Shown: positions 10,975 to 24,786, counted from the stretch's first letter. The stretch: DNA of 64,000 nucleotides from Ptiloglossa arizonensis (GCF_051014685.1 NW_027478457.1:621553-685552); one strand, 5' to 3'. A program made the numbers and translations. The notes: generated by a model not told the origin, from the sequence alone.

Positions 10975-13900
10975 TCTGGTTAAGCGTTTGGAGCAGCAGA
11001 ATTGCGAAAAATTTTTTGTCTTCTCAACCATTTCTTAGCTTCAAACTCCCATATCTCGCGAACGGATTGACCTAACCCAAAAATTCCTATTGCATTTGAA
11101 AGTAGAAACTCGCCCGATTACAACGGTATGTTTATTTTTTCCCTAGGCCATTCTGGTTAAGCGTTTGGAGCAGCAGAATTGCGAAAAATTTTTTGTCTTC
11201 TCAACCATTTCTTAGCTTCAAACTCCCATATCTCGCGAACGGATTGACCTAACCCAAAAATTCCTATTGCATTTGAAAGTAGAAACTCGCCCGATTACAA
11301 CGGTATGAGTATTTTTTCCCTAGGCCATTCTGGTTAAGCGTTTGGAGCACCAGAATTGCGAAAAATTTGTTGTCTTCTCAACCATTTCTTGGCTTCAAAC
11401 TCCCATATCTCGCGAACGGATTGACCTAACCCAAAAATTGCTGTTGCGTCTGAAAGTAGAAACTCGCCCGATTACAACGGTATGAGTATTTTTTCCCTAG
11501 GCCATTCTGGTTAAGCGTTTGGAGCAGCAGAATTGCGAAAAATTTGTTGTCTTCTCAACCATTTCTTGGCTTCAAACTCCCATATCTCGCGAACGGAGTG
11601 ACCTAACCCAAAAATTGCTGTTGCATCTGAAAGTAGAAACCCGCCCGATTACAACGGTATGTGTATTTTTTCCCTAGGCCATTCTGGTTAAGCGTTTGGA
11701 GCAGTAGAATTGCGAAAAATTTTTTGTCTTCTCAACCATTTCTTAGCTTCAAACTCCCATATCTCGCGAACGGATTGACTTAACCCAAAAATTCCTATTG
11801 CATTTGAAAGTAGAAACTCGCCCGATTACAACGGTATGAGTATTTTTTCCCTAGGCCATTCTGGTTAAGCGTTTGGAGCAGCAGAATTGCGAAAAATTTT
11901 TTGTCTTCTCATCCATTTCTTAGCTTCAAACTCCCATATCTCGCGAACGGATTGACCTAACCCAAAAATTCCTATTGCATTTGAAAGTAGAAACTCGCCC
12001 GATTACAACGGTATGAGTATTTTTTCCCTAGGCCATTCTGGTTAAGCGTTTGGAGCACCAGAATTGCGAAAAATTTGTTGTCTTCTCAACCATTTCTTGG
12101 CTTCAAACTCACATATCTCGCGAACGGATTGACCTAACCCAAAAATTGCTGTTGCGTCTGAAAGTAGAAACTCGCCCGATTACAACGGTATGTGTATTTT
12201 TTCCCTAGGCCATTCTGGTTAAGCGTTTGGAGCAGCAGAATTGCGAAAAATTTTTTGTCTTCTCAACCATTTCTTAGCTTCAAACTCCCATATCTCGCGA
12301 ACGGATTGACCTAACCCAAAAATTCCTATTGCATTTGAAAGTAGAAACTCGCCCGATTACAACGGTATGTTTATTTTTTCCCTAGGCCATTCTGGTTAAG
12401 CGTTTGGAGCAGCAGAATTGCGAAAAATTTTTTGTCTTCTCAACCATTTCTTAGCTTCAAACTCCCATATCTCGCGAACGGATTGACCTAACCCAAAAAT
12501 TCCTATTGCATTTGAAAGTAGAAACTCGCCCGATTACAACGGTATGAGTATTTTTTCCCTAGGCCATTCTGGTTAAGCGTTTGGAGCACCAGAATTGCGA
12601 AAAATTTGTTGTCTTCTCAACCATTTCTTGGCTTCAAACTCCCATATCTCGCGAACGGATTGACCTAACCCAAAAATTGCTGTTGCGTCTGAAAGTAGAA
12701 ACTCGCCCGATTACAACGGTATGAGTATTTTTTCCCTAGGCCATTCTGGTTAAGCGTTTGGAGCAGCAGAATTGCGAAAAATTTGTTGTCTTCTCAACCA
12801 TTTCTTGGCTTCAAACTCCCATATCTCGCGAACGGAGTGACCTAATCCAAAAATTGCTGTTGCATCTGAAAGTAGAAACCCGCCCGATTACAACGGTATG
12901 TGTATTTTTTCCCTAGGCCATTCTGGTTAAGCGTTTGGAGCAGTAGAATTGCGAAAAATTTTTTGTCTTCTCAACCATTTCTTAGCTTCAAACTCCCATA
13001 TCTCGCGAACGGATTGACCTAACCCAAAAATTCCTATTGCATTTGAAAGTAGAAACTCGCCCGATTACAACGGTATGAGTATTTTTTCCCTAGGCCATTC
13101 TGGTTAAGCGTTTGGAGCAGCAGAATTGCGAAAAATTTTTTGTCTTCTCAACCATTTCTTAGCTTCAAACTCCCATATCTCGCGAACGGATTGACCTAAC
13201 CCAAAAATTCCTATTGCATTTGAAAGTAGAAACTCGCCCGATTACAACGGTATGTTTATTTTTTCCCTAGGCCATTCTGGTTAAGCGTTTGGAGCAGCAG
13301 AATTGCGAAAAATTTTTTGTCTTCTCAACCATTTCTTAGCTTCAAACTCCCATATCTCGCGAACGGATTGACCTAACCCAAAAATTCCTATTGCATTTGA
13401 AAGTAGAAACTCGCCCGATTACAACGGTATGAGTATTTTTTCCCTAGGCCATTCTGGTTAAGCGTTTGGAGCACCAGAATTGCGAAAAATTTGTTGTCTT
13501 CTCAACCATTTCTTGGCTTCAAACTCCCATATCTCGCGAACGGATTGACCTAACCCAAAAATTGCTGTTGCGTCTGAAAGTAGAAACTCGCCCGATTACA
13601 ACGGTATGAGTATTTTTTCCCTAGGCCATTCTGGTTAAGCGTTTGGAGCAGCAGAATTGCGAAAAATTTGTTGTCTTCTCAACCATTTCTTGGCTTCAAA
13701 CTCCCATATCTCGCGAACGGAGTGACCTAACCCAAAAATTGCTGTTGCATCTGAAAGTAGAAACTCGCCCGATTACAACGGTATGTGTATTTTTTCCCTA
13801 GGCCATTCTGGTTAAGCGTTTGGAGCAGTAGAATTGCGAAAAATTTTTTGTCTTCTCAACCATTTCTTAGCTTCAAACTCCCATATCTCGCGAACGGATT

Positions 13901-16900
13901 GACCTAACCCAAAAATTCCTATTGCATTTGAAAGTAGAAACTCGCCCGATTACAACGGTATGTGTATTTTTTCCCTAGGCCATTCTGGTTAAGCGTTTGG
14001 AGCAGCAGAATTGCGAAAAATTTTTTGTCTTCTCAACCATTTCTTAGCTTCAAACTCCCATATCTCGCGAACGGATTGACCTAACCCAAAAATTCCTATT
14101 GCATTTGAAAGTAGAAACTCGCCCGATTACAACGCTATGTTTATTTTTTCCCTAGGCCATTCTGGTTAAGCGTTTGGAGCAGCAGAATTGCGAAAAATTT
14201 TTTGTCTTCTCAACCATTTCTTAGCTTCAAACTCCCATATCTCGCGAACGGATTGACCTAACCCAAAAATTCCTATTGCATTTGAAAGTAGAAACTCGCA
14301 CGATTACAACGGTATGAGTATTTTTTCCCTAGGCCATTCTGGTTAAGCGTTTGGAGCACCAGAATTGCGAAAAATTTGTTGTCTTCTCAACCATTTCTTG
14401 GCTTCAAACTCCCATATCTCGCGAACGGATTGACCTAACCCAAAAATTGCTGTTGCGTCTGAAAGTAGAAACTCGCCCGATTACAACGGTATGTGTATTT
14501 TTTCCCTAGGCCATTCTGGTTATGCGTTTGGAGCAGCAGAATTGCGAAAAATTTTTTGTCTTCTCAACCATTTCTTAGCTTCAAACTCCCATATCTCGCG
14601 AACGGATTGACCTAACCCAAAAATTCCTATTGCATTTGAAAGTAGAAAATCGCCCGATTACAACGGTATGTGTATTTTTTCCCTAGCCCGTTCTAGTTAA
14701 GCGTTTGGAGCAGCAGAATTGCGAACAATTTGTTCTCTTCTCAACCATTTCTTAGCTTCCAACTCCCATATCTCGCGAACGGATTGACCCAACCCAAAAA
14801 TTCCTATTGCATTTGAAAGTAGAAACTCGCCCGATTACAACGGAACGCGTATTTTTCCCCTAGGCCATTCTGGTTAAGCGATTGGAGCAGCAGAAGTGCG
14901 TAAAATTTGTTGTCTTGTCAACCATTTCTTAGTTTCAAAGTCCCATATCTCGCGAACGGATTGACCTAACCGAAAAATTCCTATTGTGACTGAAGGTAGA
15001 AACTCGCCCGATTACAACGGTATGTTTATTTTTTCCCTAGGCCATTCTGGTTAAGCGTTTGGAGCAGCAGAATTGCGAAAAATTTTTTGTCTTCTCAACC
15101 ATTTCTTAGCTTCAAACTCCCATATCTCGCGAACGGATTGACCTAACCCAAAAATTCCTATTGCATTTGAAAGTAGAAACTCGCCCGATTACAACGGTAT
15201 GAGTATTTTTTCCCTAGGCCATTCTGGTTAAGCGTTTGGAGCACCAGAATTGCGAAAAATTTGTTGTCTTCTCAACCATTTCTTGGCTTCAAACTCCCAT
15301 ATCTCGCGAACGGATTGACCTAACCCAAAAATTGCTGTTGCGTCTGAAAGTAGAAACTCGCCCGATTACAACGGTATGAGTATTTTTTCCCTAGGCCATT
15401 CTGGTTAAGCGTTTGGAGCAGCAGAATTGCGAAAAATTTGTTGTCTTCTCAACCATTTCTTGGCTTCAAACTCCCATATCTCGCGAACGGAGTGACCTAA
15501 CCCAAAAATTGCTGTTGCATCTGAAAGTAGAAACCCGCCCGATTACAACGGTATGTGTATTTTTTCCCTAGGCCATTCTGGTTAAGCGTTTGGAGCAGTA
15601 GAATTGCGAAAAATTTTTTGTCTTCTCAACCATATCTTAGCTTCAAACTCCCATATCTCGCGGACGGATTGACCTAACCCAAAAATTCCTATTGCATTTG
15701 AAAGTAGAAACTCGCCCGATTACAACGGTATGAGTATTTTTTCCCTAGGCCATTCTGGTTAAGCGTTTGGAGCAGCAGAATTGCGAAAAATTTTTTGTCT
15801 TCTCATCCATTTCTTAGCTTCAAACTCCCATATCTCGCGAACGGATTGACCTAACCCAAAAATTCCTATTGCATTTGAAAGTAGAAACTCGCCCGATTAC
15901 AACGGTATGAGTATTTTTTCCCTAGGCCATTCTGGTTAAGCGTTTGGAGCACCAGAATTGCGAAAAATTTGTTGTCTTCTCAACCATTTCTTGGCTTCAA
16001 ACTCCCATATCTCGCGAACGGATTGACCTAACCCAAAAATTGCTGTTGCGTCTGAAAGTAGAAACTCGCCCGATTACAACGGTATGTGTATTTTTTCCCT
16101 AGGCCATTCTGGTTAAGCGTTTGGAGCAGCAGAATTGCGAAAAATTTTTTGTCTTCTCAACCATTTCTTAGCTTCAAACTCCCATATCTCGCGAACGGAT
16201 TGACCTAACCCAAAAATTCCTATTGCATTTGAAAGTAGAAACTCGCCCGATTACAACGGTATGTTTATTTTTTCCCTAGGCCATTCTGGTTAAGCGTTTG
16301 GAGCAGCAGAATTGCGAAAAATTTTTTGTCTTCTCAACCATTTCTTAGCTTCAAACTCCCATATCACGCGAACGGATTGACCTAACCCAAAAATTCCTAT
16401 TGCATTTGAAAGTAGAAACTCGCCCGATTACAACGGTATGAGTATTTTTTCCCTAGGCCATTCTGGTTAAGCGTTTGGAGCACCAGAATTGCGAAAAATT
16501 TGTTGTCTTCTCAACCATTTCTTGGCTTCAAACTCCCATATCTCGCGAACGGATTGACCTAACCCAAAAATTGCTGTTGCGTCTGAAAGTAGAAACTCGC
16601 CCGATTACAACGGTATGAGTATCTTTTCCCTAGGCCATTCTGGTTAAGCGTTTGGAGCAGCAGAATTGCGAAAAATTTTTTGTCTTCTCAACCATTTCTT
16701 AGCTTCAAACTCCCATATCTCGCGAACGGATTGACCTAACCCAAAAATTCCTATTGCATTTGAAAGTAGAAAATCGCCCGATTACAACGGTATGTGTATT
16801 TTTTCCCTAGCCCGTTCTAGTTAAGCGTTTGGAGCAGCAGAATTGCGAACAATTTGTTCTCTTCTCAACCATTTCTTAGCTTCCAACTCCCATATCTCGC

Positions 16901-16992
16901 GAACGGATTGACCCAACCCAAAAATTCCTATTGCATTTGAAAGTAGAAACTCGCCCGATTACAACGGAACGCGTATTTTTCCCCTAGGCCAT
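10975..16992. repeat. 5/7-monomer higher-order repeat series
   Basis: The marker is a monomer ending TATGTTTATT instead of TATGTGTATT, found at 11127, 12366, 13251, 14136, 15021 and 16260. The steps are 1239, 885, 885, 885 and 1239 bases, that is 7, 5, 5, 5 and 7 monomers. The common five are T6/TGAGT, GCACCAG, GGAGTGACC, GCAGTAG and the TATGTTT monomer. The 7-mers add a TCATCC monomer and a second GCACCAG monomer. The fourth unit (14161-15045) has different content: GAACAATTTG and AAGTGCGTAAAA monomers from the first 8-mer type are inserted. A similar GAACAATTTG monomer returns at about 16816. Register is kept exactly throughout. Confidence 0.88.
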
Positions 16993-19900
16993 TCTGGTTA
17001 AGCGTTTGGAGCAGCAGAATTGCGAAAAATTTGTTGTCTTCTCAACCATTTCTTGGCTTCAAACTCCCATATCTCGCGAACGGAGTGACCTAACCCAAAA
17101 AATTGCTGTTGCATCTGAAAGTAGAAACCCGCCGATACAACGGTATGTGTATTTTTTCCCTAGGCCATTCTGGTTAAGCGTTTGGAGCAGTAGAATTGCG
17201 AAAAATTTTTGTCTTCTCAACCATTTCTTAGCTTCAAACTCCCATATCTCGCGAACGGATTGACCTAACCCAAAAATTCCTATTGCATTTGAAAGTAGAA
17301 CTCGCCCGATTACAACGGTATGTGTATTTTTTCCCTAGGCCATTCTGGTTAAGCGTTTGGAGCAGCAGAATTGCGAAAAATTTTTTGTCTTCTCACCATT
17401 TCTTAGCTTCAAACTCCCATATCTCGCGAAACGGATTTGACCTAACCCAAAAATTCCTATTGCATTTGAAAGTAGAAACTCGCCCGATTACAACGGTATG
17501 AGTATTTTTTCCCTAGGCCATTCTGGTTAAGGTTTGGAGCACCAGAATTGGCGAAACATTGTTGTCTCTCAACCATTTCTTGGCTTCAAACTCCCTTATC
17601 TCGCGAACGGATTGACCTAACCCAAAAATTGCTGTTGCGTCTGAAAGTAGAAACCTCGCCCGATTACAACGGTATGTGTATTTTTTCCCTAGGCCATTCT
17701 GGTTAAGCGTTTGGAGCAGCAGAATTGCGAAAAATTTTTTGTCTTCTCAACCATTTCTTAGCTTCACACTCCCATATCTCGCGAACGGATTGACCTAACC
17801 CAAAAATTCCTATTGCATTGAAAGTAGAAAATCGCCCGATTACAACGGTATGTGTATTTTTTCCCTAAGCCCGTTCTAGTTAAGCGTTTGGAGCAGCAGA
17901 ATTGCGAACAATTTGTTCTCTTCTCAACCATTTCTTAGCTTCCAACTCCCATATCTCGCGAACGGATTGACCCAACCCAAAAATTCTATTGCATTTGAAA
18001 GTAGAAAACTCGCCCGATTACAACGGAACGCGTATTTTTCCCCTAGGCCATTCTGGTTAAGCGATTGGAGCAGCAGAAGTGCGTAAAATTTGTTGTCTTG
18101 TCAACCATTTCTTAGTTTTCAAAGTCCCATATCTCGCGAACGGATTGACCTAACCCAAAAAATTCCTATTGTGACTGAAGGTAGAAACTCGCCCGATTAC
18201 AACGGTATGTTTATTTTTTCCCTAGGCCATTCTGGTAAGCGTTTGGAGCAGCAGAATTGCGAAAAATTTTTTGTCTTCTCAACCATTTCTTAGCTTCAAA
18301 CTCCCATATCTCGCGAACGGATTGACCTAACCCAAAAATTCCTATTGCATTGAAAGTAGAAACTCGCCCGATTACGAAACGGTATGAGTATTTTTTCCCT
18401 AGGCCATTCTGGTTAAGCGTTTGGAGTACCAGATTGCGAAAAATTTCTTGTCTTCTCAACCATTCTTGGCTTCAACTCCCATATCTCGCGAACGGATTGA
18501 CCTAACCCAAAAATTGCTGTTGCGTCTGAAAGTAGAAACTCGCCCGATTACAACGGTATGTGTAGTTTTTTCCCTAGGCCATTCTGGTTAAGCGTTTGGA
18601 GGCAGCAGAATTGCGAAAAATTTTTTGTCTTCTCAACCATTTCTTAGCTTCAAACTCCCATATCTCGCGAACGATTGACCTAACCCAAAATTCCTATTGC
18701 ATTTGAAAGTAGAAACTCGCCCGATTACAACGGTATGTTTATTTTTTCCCTAGGCCATTCTGTTAAGCGTTTGGAGCAGCAGAATTGCGAAAAATTTTTT
18801 GTCTTCTCAACCATTTCTTAGCTTCAAACTCCATATCTCGCGAACGGATTGACCTAACCCAAAAATTCCTATTGCATTTGAAAGTAGAAACTCGCCCGAT
18901 TACAACGGTTTGTTTATTTTTTCCCTAGGCCATTCTGGTTAAGCGTTTGGAGCAGCAGAATTGCGAAAATTTTTTGTCTTCTCAACCATTTCTTAGCTTC
19001 AAACTCCCATATCTCGCGAACGGATTGACCTAACCCAAAAATTCCTATTGCATTTGAAAGTAGAAACTCGCCCGATTACAACGGTATGAGTATTTTTTCC
19101 CTAGGGCCATTCTGGTTAAGCGTTTGGAGCACCAGAATTGCGAAAAATTTGTTGTCTTCTCAACCATTTCTTGGCTTCAAACTCCCCATATCTCGCGAAC
19201 GGATTGACCTAACCCAAAAAATTGCTGTTGCGTCTGAAAGTAGAAACTCGCCCGATTACAAACGGTATGTGTATTTTTCCCTAGGCCATTCTGGTTAAGC
19301 GTTTGGAGCAGCAGAATTGCGAAAAATTTTTTGTCTTCTCAACCATTTCTTAGCTTCAAACTCCCATATCTCGCGAACGGATTGACCTAACCCAAAATTC
19401 CTATTGCATTTGAAAGTAGAAACTCGCCCGATTACAACGGTATGTTTATTTTTTTCCCTAGGCCATTCTGGTTAAGCGTTTGGAGCAGCAGAATTGCGAA
19501 AAATTTTTTGTCTTCTCAACCATTTCTTAGCTTCAAACTCCCATATCTCGCGAACGGATTGACCTAACCCAAAAATTCCTATTGCATTGAAAGTAGAAAC
19601 TCGCCCGATTACAACGGTAATGAGTATTTTTTCCCTAGGCCATTCTAGTTAAGCGTTTGGAGCAGCAGAATTGCGAACAATTTGTTCTCTTCTCAACCAT
19701 TTCTTAGCTTCCAACTCCCATATCTCGCGAACGGATTGACCCAACCCAAAATTCCTATTGCATTTGAAAGTAGAAACTCGCCCGATTACAACGGAACGCG
19801 TATTTTTCCCCTAGGCCATTCTGGTTAAGCGATTGGAGCAGCAGAAGTGCGTAAAATTTGTTGTCTTGTCAACCATTTCTTAGTTTCAAAGTCCCATATC

Positions 19901-22900
19901 TCGCGAACGGATTGACCTAACCCAAAAATTTCCTTCTGCGTCTGAAAGTAGAAACTCGCACCGATTACAACGGTATGTGTATTTTCTCCCTAGGCCATTC
20001 TGGTTAAGCGTCTGGAGCAGCAGAATTGCGAAAAATTTGTGTCTTCTCAACCATTTCTTGGCTTCAAACTCCCATATCCCGCGAACGGATTGACCTAACC
20101 CAAAAAATTGCTGTTGCGTCTGAAAGTAGAACTCCCTAGAAACTAGACGATTACAACGGTATGAGTATTTTTTCCCTAGGCCCATTCTGGTTAAGCGTTT
20201 GGAGCAGCAGAATTGCGAAAAATTTGTTGTCTTCTCAACCATTTCTTGGCTTCAAACTCCCATATCTCGCGAACGGAGTGACCTAACCCAAAAATTGCTG
20301 TTGCATCTGAAAGTAGAAACTCGCCCGATTACAACGGTATGTGTATTTTTTCCCTAGGCCATTCTGGTTAAGCGTTTGGAGCAGTAGAATTGCGAAAAAT
20401 TTGTTGTCTCTCAACCATTTCTTAGCTTCAAACTCCATATCTCGCGAACGGATTGACCTAACCCAAAAATTCCTATTGCATTTGAAAGTAGAAACTCGCC
20501 CGATTACAACGGTATGAGTATTTTTTCCCTAGGCCATTCTGGTTAAGCGTTTGGAGCAGCAGAATTGCGAAAAATTTGTTGTCTTCTCAACCATTTCTTG
20601 GCTTCAAAACTCCCATATCTCGCGAACGGATTGACCTAACCCAAAAATTCCTATTGCATTTGAAAGTAGAAACTCGCCCGATTACAACGGTACGTGTATT
20701 TTTCCCCTAGGCCATTCTGGTTAAGCGATTGGAGCAGCAGAATTGCGAAAAATTTGTTGTCCTCTCAACCATTTCTTAGATTCAAAGCCCCATATCTCGC
20801 GAACGGATTGACCAAACCCAAAAATTCCTTCTGCGTCTGAAAGTAGAAACTCGCCCGATTACAACGGTATGTGTATTTTCTCCCTAGGCCATTCTGGTTA
20901 AGCGTCTGGAGCAGCAGAATTGCGAAAAATTTGTTGTCTTCTCAACCATTTCTTGGCTTCAAACTCCCATATCTCGCGAACGGATTGACCCTAACCCAAA
21001 AATTGCTGTTGCATCTGAAAGTAGAAACCAGCCCGATTACAACGGTATGTGTATTTTTTCCCTAGGCCATTCTGGTTAAGCGTTTGGAGCAGCAGAATTG
21101 CGAAAAATTTTTTGTCTTCTCATCCATTTCTTAGCATCAAACTCCCATATCTCGCGAACGGATTGACCTAACCAAAAATTCCTATTGCATTTGAAAGTAG
21201 AAACTCGCCCGATTACACGGTATGAGTATTTTTTCCCTAGGCCATTCTGGTTAAGCTTTTGGAGCACCAGAATTGCGAAAATTTGTTGTCTTCTCAAACC
21301 ATTTCTTGGCTTCAAACTCCCATATCTCGCGAACGGATTGACCTAACCCAAAAATTGCTGTTGCGTCTGAAAGTAGAAACTCGCCCGATTACAACGGTAT
21401 GTGGTATTTTTTCCCTAGGCCATTCTGGTTAAGCGTTTGGAGCAGCAGAATTGCGAAAAATTTTTTTGTCTTCTCAACCATTTCTTAGCTTCAAACTCCC
21501 ATATCTCGCGAACGGATTGACCTAACCCAAAAATTGCTGTTGCATCTGAAAGTAGAAACCCGCCCGATTACAACTGTATGTGTATTTTTTCCCTAGGCCA
21601 TTCTGGTTAAGCGTTTGGAGCAGTAGAATTGCGAAAAATTTTTTGTCTTCTCAACCATTTCTTAGCTTCAAACTCCCATATCTCGCGAACGGATTGACCT
21701 AACCCAAAAATTCCTATTGCATTTGAAAGTAGAAAACTCGCCCGATTACAACGGTATGAGTATTTTTTCCCTAGGCCATTCTGGTTAAGCGTTTGGAGCA
21801 GCAGAATTGCGAAAAATTTGTTGTCTTCTCAACCATTTCCTGGCTTCAAACTCCCATATCTCGCGAACGGATTGACCTAACCCAAAAATTCCTATTGCAT
21901 TTGAAAGTAGAAACTCGCCCGATTACAACGGTACGTGTATTTTTCCCCTAGGCCATTTCTGTTAAGCGATTGAGCAGCAGAATTGCGAAAAATTTTTTGT
22001 CTTCTCATCCATTTCTTAGCTTCAAACTCCCATATCTCGCGAACGGATTGACCTAACCCAAAAATTCCTATTGCATTTGAAAGTAGAAACTCGCCCGATT
22101 ACAACGGTATGAGTATTTTTTCCCTAGGCCATTCTGGTTAAGCGTTTGGAGCACCAGAATTGCGAAAAATTTGTTGTCTTCTCAACCATTTCTTGGCTTC
22201 AAACTCCCATATCTCGCGAACGGATTGACCTACCCAAAAATTGCTGTTGCGTCTGAAAGTAGAAACTCGCCCGATTACAACCGGTATGTGTATTTTTTTC
22301 CCTAGGCCATTCTGGTTAAGCGTTTGAGCAGCAGAATTGCGAAAAATTTTTTGTCTTCTCAACCATTTCTTAGCTTCAAACTCCCATATCTCTCGCGAAC
22401 GGATTGACCTAACCCAAAAATTCCTATTGCATTTGAAAGTAGAACTCGCCCGATTACAACGGTATGTTTATTTTTTCCCTAGGCCATTCTGGTTAAGCGT
22501 TTGGAGCAGCAGAATTGCGAAAAATTTTTTGTCTTCTCAACCATTTCTTAGCTTCAAACTCCCATATCTCGCGAACGGATTGACTAACCCAAAAATTCCT
22601 ATTGCCATTTGAAAGTAGAAACTCGCCGATTACAACGGTATGAGTATTTTTTCCCTAGGCCATTCTGGTTAAGCGTTTGGAGCACCAGAATTGCGAAAAA
22701 TTTGTTGTCTTCTCAAACCATTTCTTGGCTTCAAACTCCCATTATCTCGCGAACGGATTGACCTAACCCAAAAATTGCGGTTGCGTCTGAAAGTAGAAAC
22801 TCGCCCGATTACAACGGAATGTGTATTTTTTCCCTAGGCCATTCTGGTTAAGCGTTTGGAGCAGCAGAATTGCGAAAAATTTTTTTGTCTTCTCAACCAT

Positions 22901-24686
22901 TTCTTAGCTTCAAACTCCCATATCTCGCGAAACGGATTGACCTAACCCAAAAATTCCTATTGCATTTGAAGTAGAAAATCGCCCGATTACAACGGTATGT
23001 GTATTTTTTCCCTAGCCCGTTCTAGTTAAGCGTTTGGAGCAGCAGAATTGCGAACAATTTGTTCTCTTCTCAACCATTTCTTAGCTTCCAACTCCCATAT
23101 CTCGCGAACGGATTGACCCAACCCAAGAAATTCCTATTGCATTTGAAAGTAGAAACTCGCCCGATTACAACGGAACGCGTATTTTTCCCTAGGCCATTCT
23201 GGTTAAGCGATTGGAGCAGCAGAAGTGCGTAAAATTTGTTGTCTTGTCAACCATTTCTTAGTTTCAAAGTCCCATATCTCGCGAACGGATTGACCTAACC
23301 CAAAAATTCCTATTGTGACTGAAGGTAGAAACTCGCCCGATTACAACGGGTAGGCGTATTTTTCCCTAGGCCATTCTGGTAAGCGTTTGGAGCAGCAGAA
23401 TTGCGGAAAAATTTGTTGTCTTCTCAACCATTTCTTAGATTCAAGTCCCATATCTCGCGAACGGAATTGACCAAACCCAAAAATTCCTTCTGCGTCTGAA
23501 AGTAGAAACTCGCCCGATTACAACGGTATGTGTATTTTCTCCCTAGGCCATTCTGGTTAAGCGTCTGGAGCAGCAGAATTGCGAAAAATTTGTTGTCTCT
23601 CAACCATTTCTTGGCTTCAAACTCCCATATCCCGCGAACGGATTGACGTAACCCAAAAATTGCTGTTTGCGTCTGAAAGTAGAAACTCGCCCGATTACAA
23701 ACGGTATGAGTATTTTTTCCCTAGGCCATTCTGGTTAAGCGTTTGGAGCAGCAGAATGCGAAAAATTTGTTGTCTTCTCAACCATTTCTTGCTTCAAACT
23801 CCCATATCTCGCGAACGGAGTGACCTAACCCAAAAATTGCTGTTGCATCTGAAAGTAGAAACCCGCCCGATTACAACGGTATGTGTATTTTTTCCCTAGG
23901 CCATTCTGGTTAAGCGTTTGGAGCAGTAGAATTGCGAAAAATTTGTTGTCTTCTCAACCATTTCTTAGCTTCAAACTCCCATATCTCGCGAACGGATTGA
24001 CCTAACCCAAAAATTCCTATTGCATTTGAAAGTAGAAACTCGCCCGATTACAACGGTATGAGTATTTTTTCCCTAGGCCATTCTGGTTAAGCGTTTGGAG
24101 CAGCAGAATTGCGAAAAATTTGTTGTCTTCTCAACCATTTCTTGGCTTCAAACTCCCATATCTCGCGAACGGATTGACCTAACCCAAAATTCCTATTGCA
24201 TTTGAAAGTAGAAACTCGCCCGATTACAACGGTACGTGTATTTTTCCCCTAGGCGCATTCTGGTTAAGCGATTGGAGCAGCAGAATTGCGAAAAATTTGT
24301 TGTCCTCTCAACCATTTCTTAGATTCAAAGTCCCATATCTCGCGAACGGATTGACCACACCCAAAAATTCCTTCTGCGTCTGAAAGTAGAAACTCGCCCG
24401 ATTACAACGGTATGTGTATTTTCTCCTAGGCCATTCTGGTTAAGCGTCTGGAGCAGCAGAATTGCGAAAAAATTTGTTGTCTTCTCAAGCATTTCTTGGC
24501 TTCAAACTCCCATATCTCGCGAACGGAATGACCTAACCCAAAAATTGCTGTTGCATCTGAAAGTAGAAAACCCGCCCGATACAACGGTATTGTGTATTTT
24601 TTTCCCTAGGCCATTCAGGTTAAGCGTTTGGAGCAGCAGAATTGCGAAAAATTTTTTGTCTTCTCATCCATTTCTTAGCTTCAAAC
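16993..24686. repeat. Satellite array with dense single-base indels up to the gap
   Basis: The same monomer types continue (TATGTTT, GCACCAG, GCAGTAG, GAACAATTTG, GGAGTGACC), but the 177-bp phase is now broken again and again. Examples are an extra A at about 17100, lost bases in GCCGATACAACGG at about 17132, TCTCACCATTT at about 17393, GCGAAACGGATTTGACC at about 17427 and TTGGCGAAACATTGTTG at about 17548. Most changes add or remove one base in a short run; substitution variety does not look raised. The indel density starts sharply just after 17090 and ends at the N run, which is what an unpolished contig end or a gap-filling raw read would give. Confidence 0.9.
20129..20152. other. Local 9-base expansion within a monomer
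   Basis: Between GAAAGTAGA and GATTACAACGG the usual AACTCGCCC is replaced by an 18-base string containing ACTCCCTAGAAACTAGAC, so this monomer is about 9 bases longer than normal here. AGAAACT appears as if the template was copied twice with errors. It lies in the indel-rich segment, so a sequencing or consensus error is the simplest explanation; a real slippage event is possible. Confidence 0.5.
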
Positions 24687-24786
24687 NNNNNNNNNNNNNN
24701 NNNNNNNNNNNNNNNNNNNNNNNNNNNNNNNNNNNNNNNNNNNNNNNNNNNNNNNNNNNNNNNNNNNNNNNNNNNNNNNNNNNNNN
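24687..24786. other. Assembly gap (100 N)
   Basis: Exactly 100 N. A run of this round size is the conventional placeholder for a gap of unknown length. The sequence to the left is the indel-rich satellite and the sequence to the right begins mid-monomer in a different subfamily, so the real missing length cannot be judged from phase. Any reading frame or period measured across it is meaningless. Confidence 0.97.

Larger units (their letters stand above)
1..24686. repeat. 177-bp satellite array, left block
   Basis: About 139 head-to-tail copies of a 177-bp monomer. Anchors recur every 177 bases: TCTGGTTAAGCG begins at 1, 178, 355 and 532, and the same phase is found at 16993. Taking TCTGG as base 1, the monomer holds an A5T6 tract at 33-43, ATATCTCGCGAACGG at about 77-91, a second A5 tract at 105-109, CGCCCGATTACAACGG at about 137-152, a T6 tract at 161-166 and CCCTAGGCC at about 167-175. 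Most copies here carry AATTGCG after GCAGCAG, unlike the right block. All copies point the same way; I saw no inverted segment. Tandem arrays of this size are usually centromeric or pericentromeric, but that location is inferred, not seen. Confidence 0.98.

Noticed and set aside
17006..17501. Frameshifted pseudogene reading of the indel-rich zone
   Set aside because: The frame changes come from single-base indels in satellite DNA near a contig end, not from decay of a former gene.
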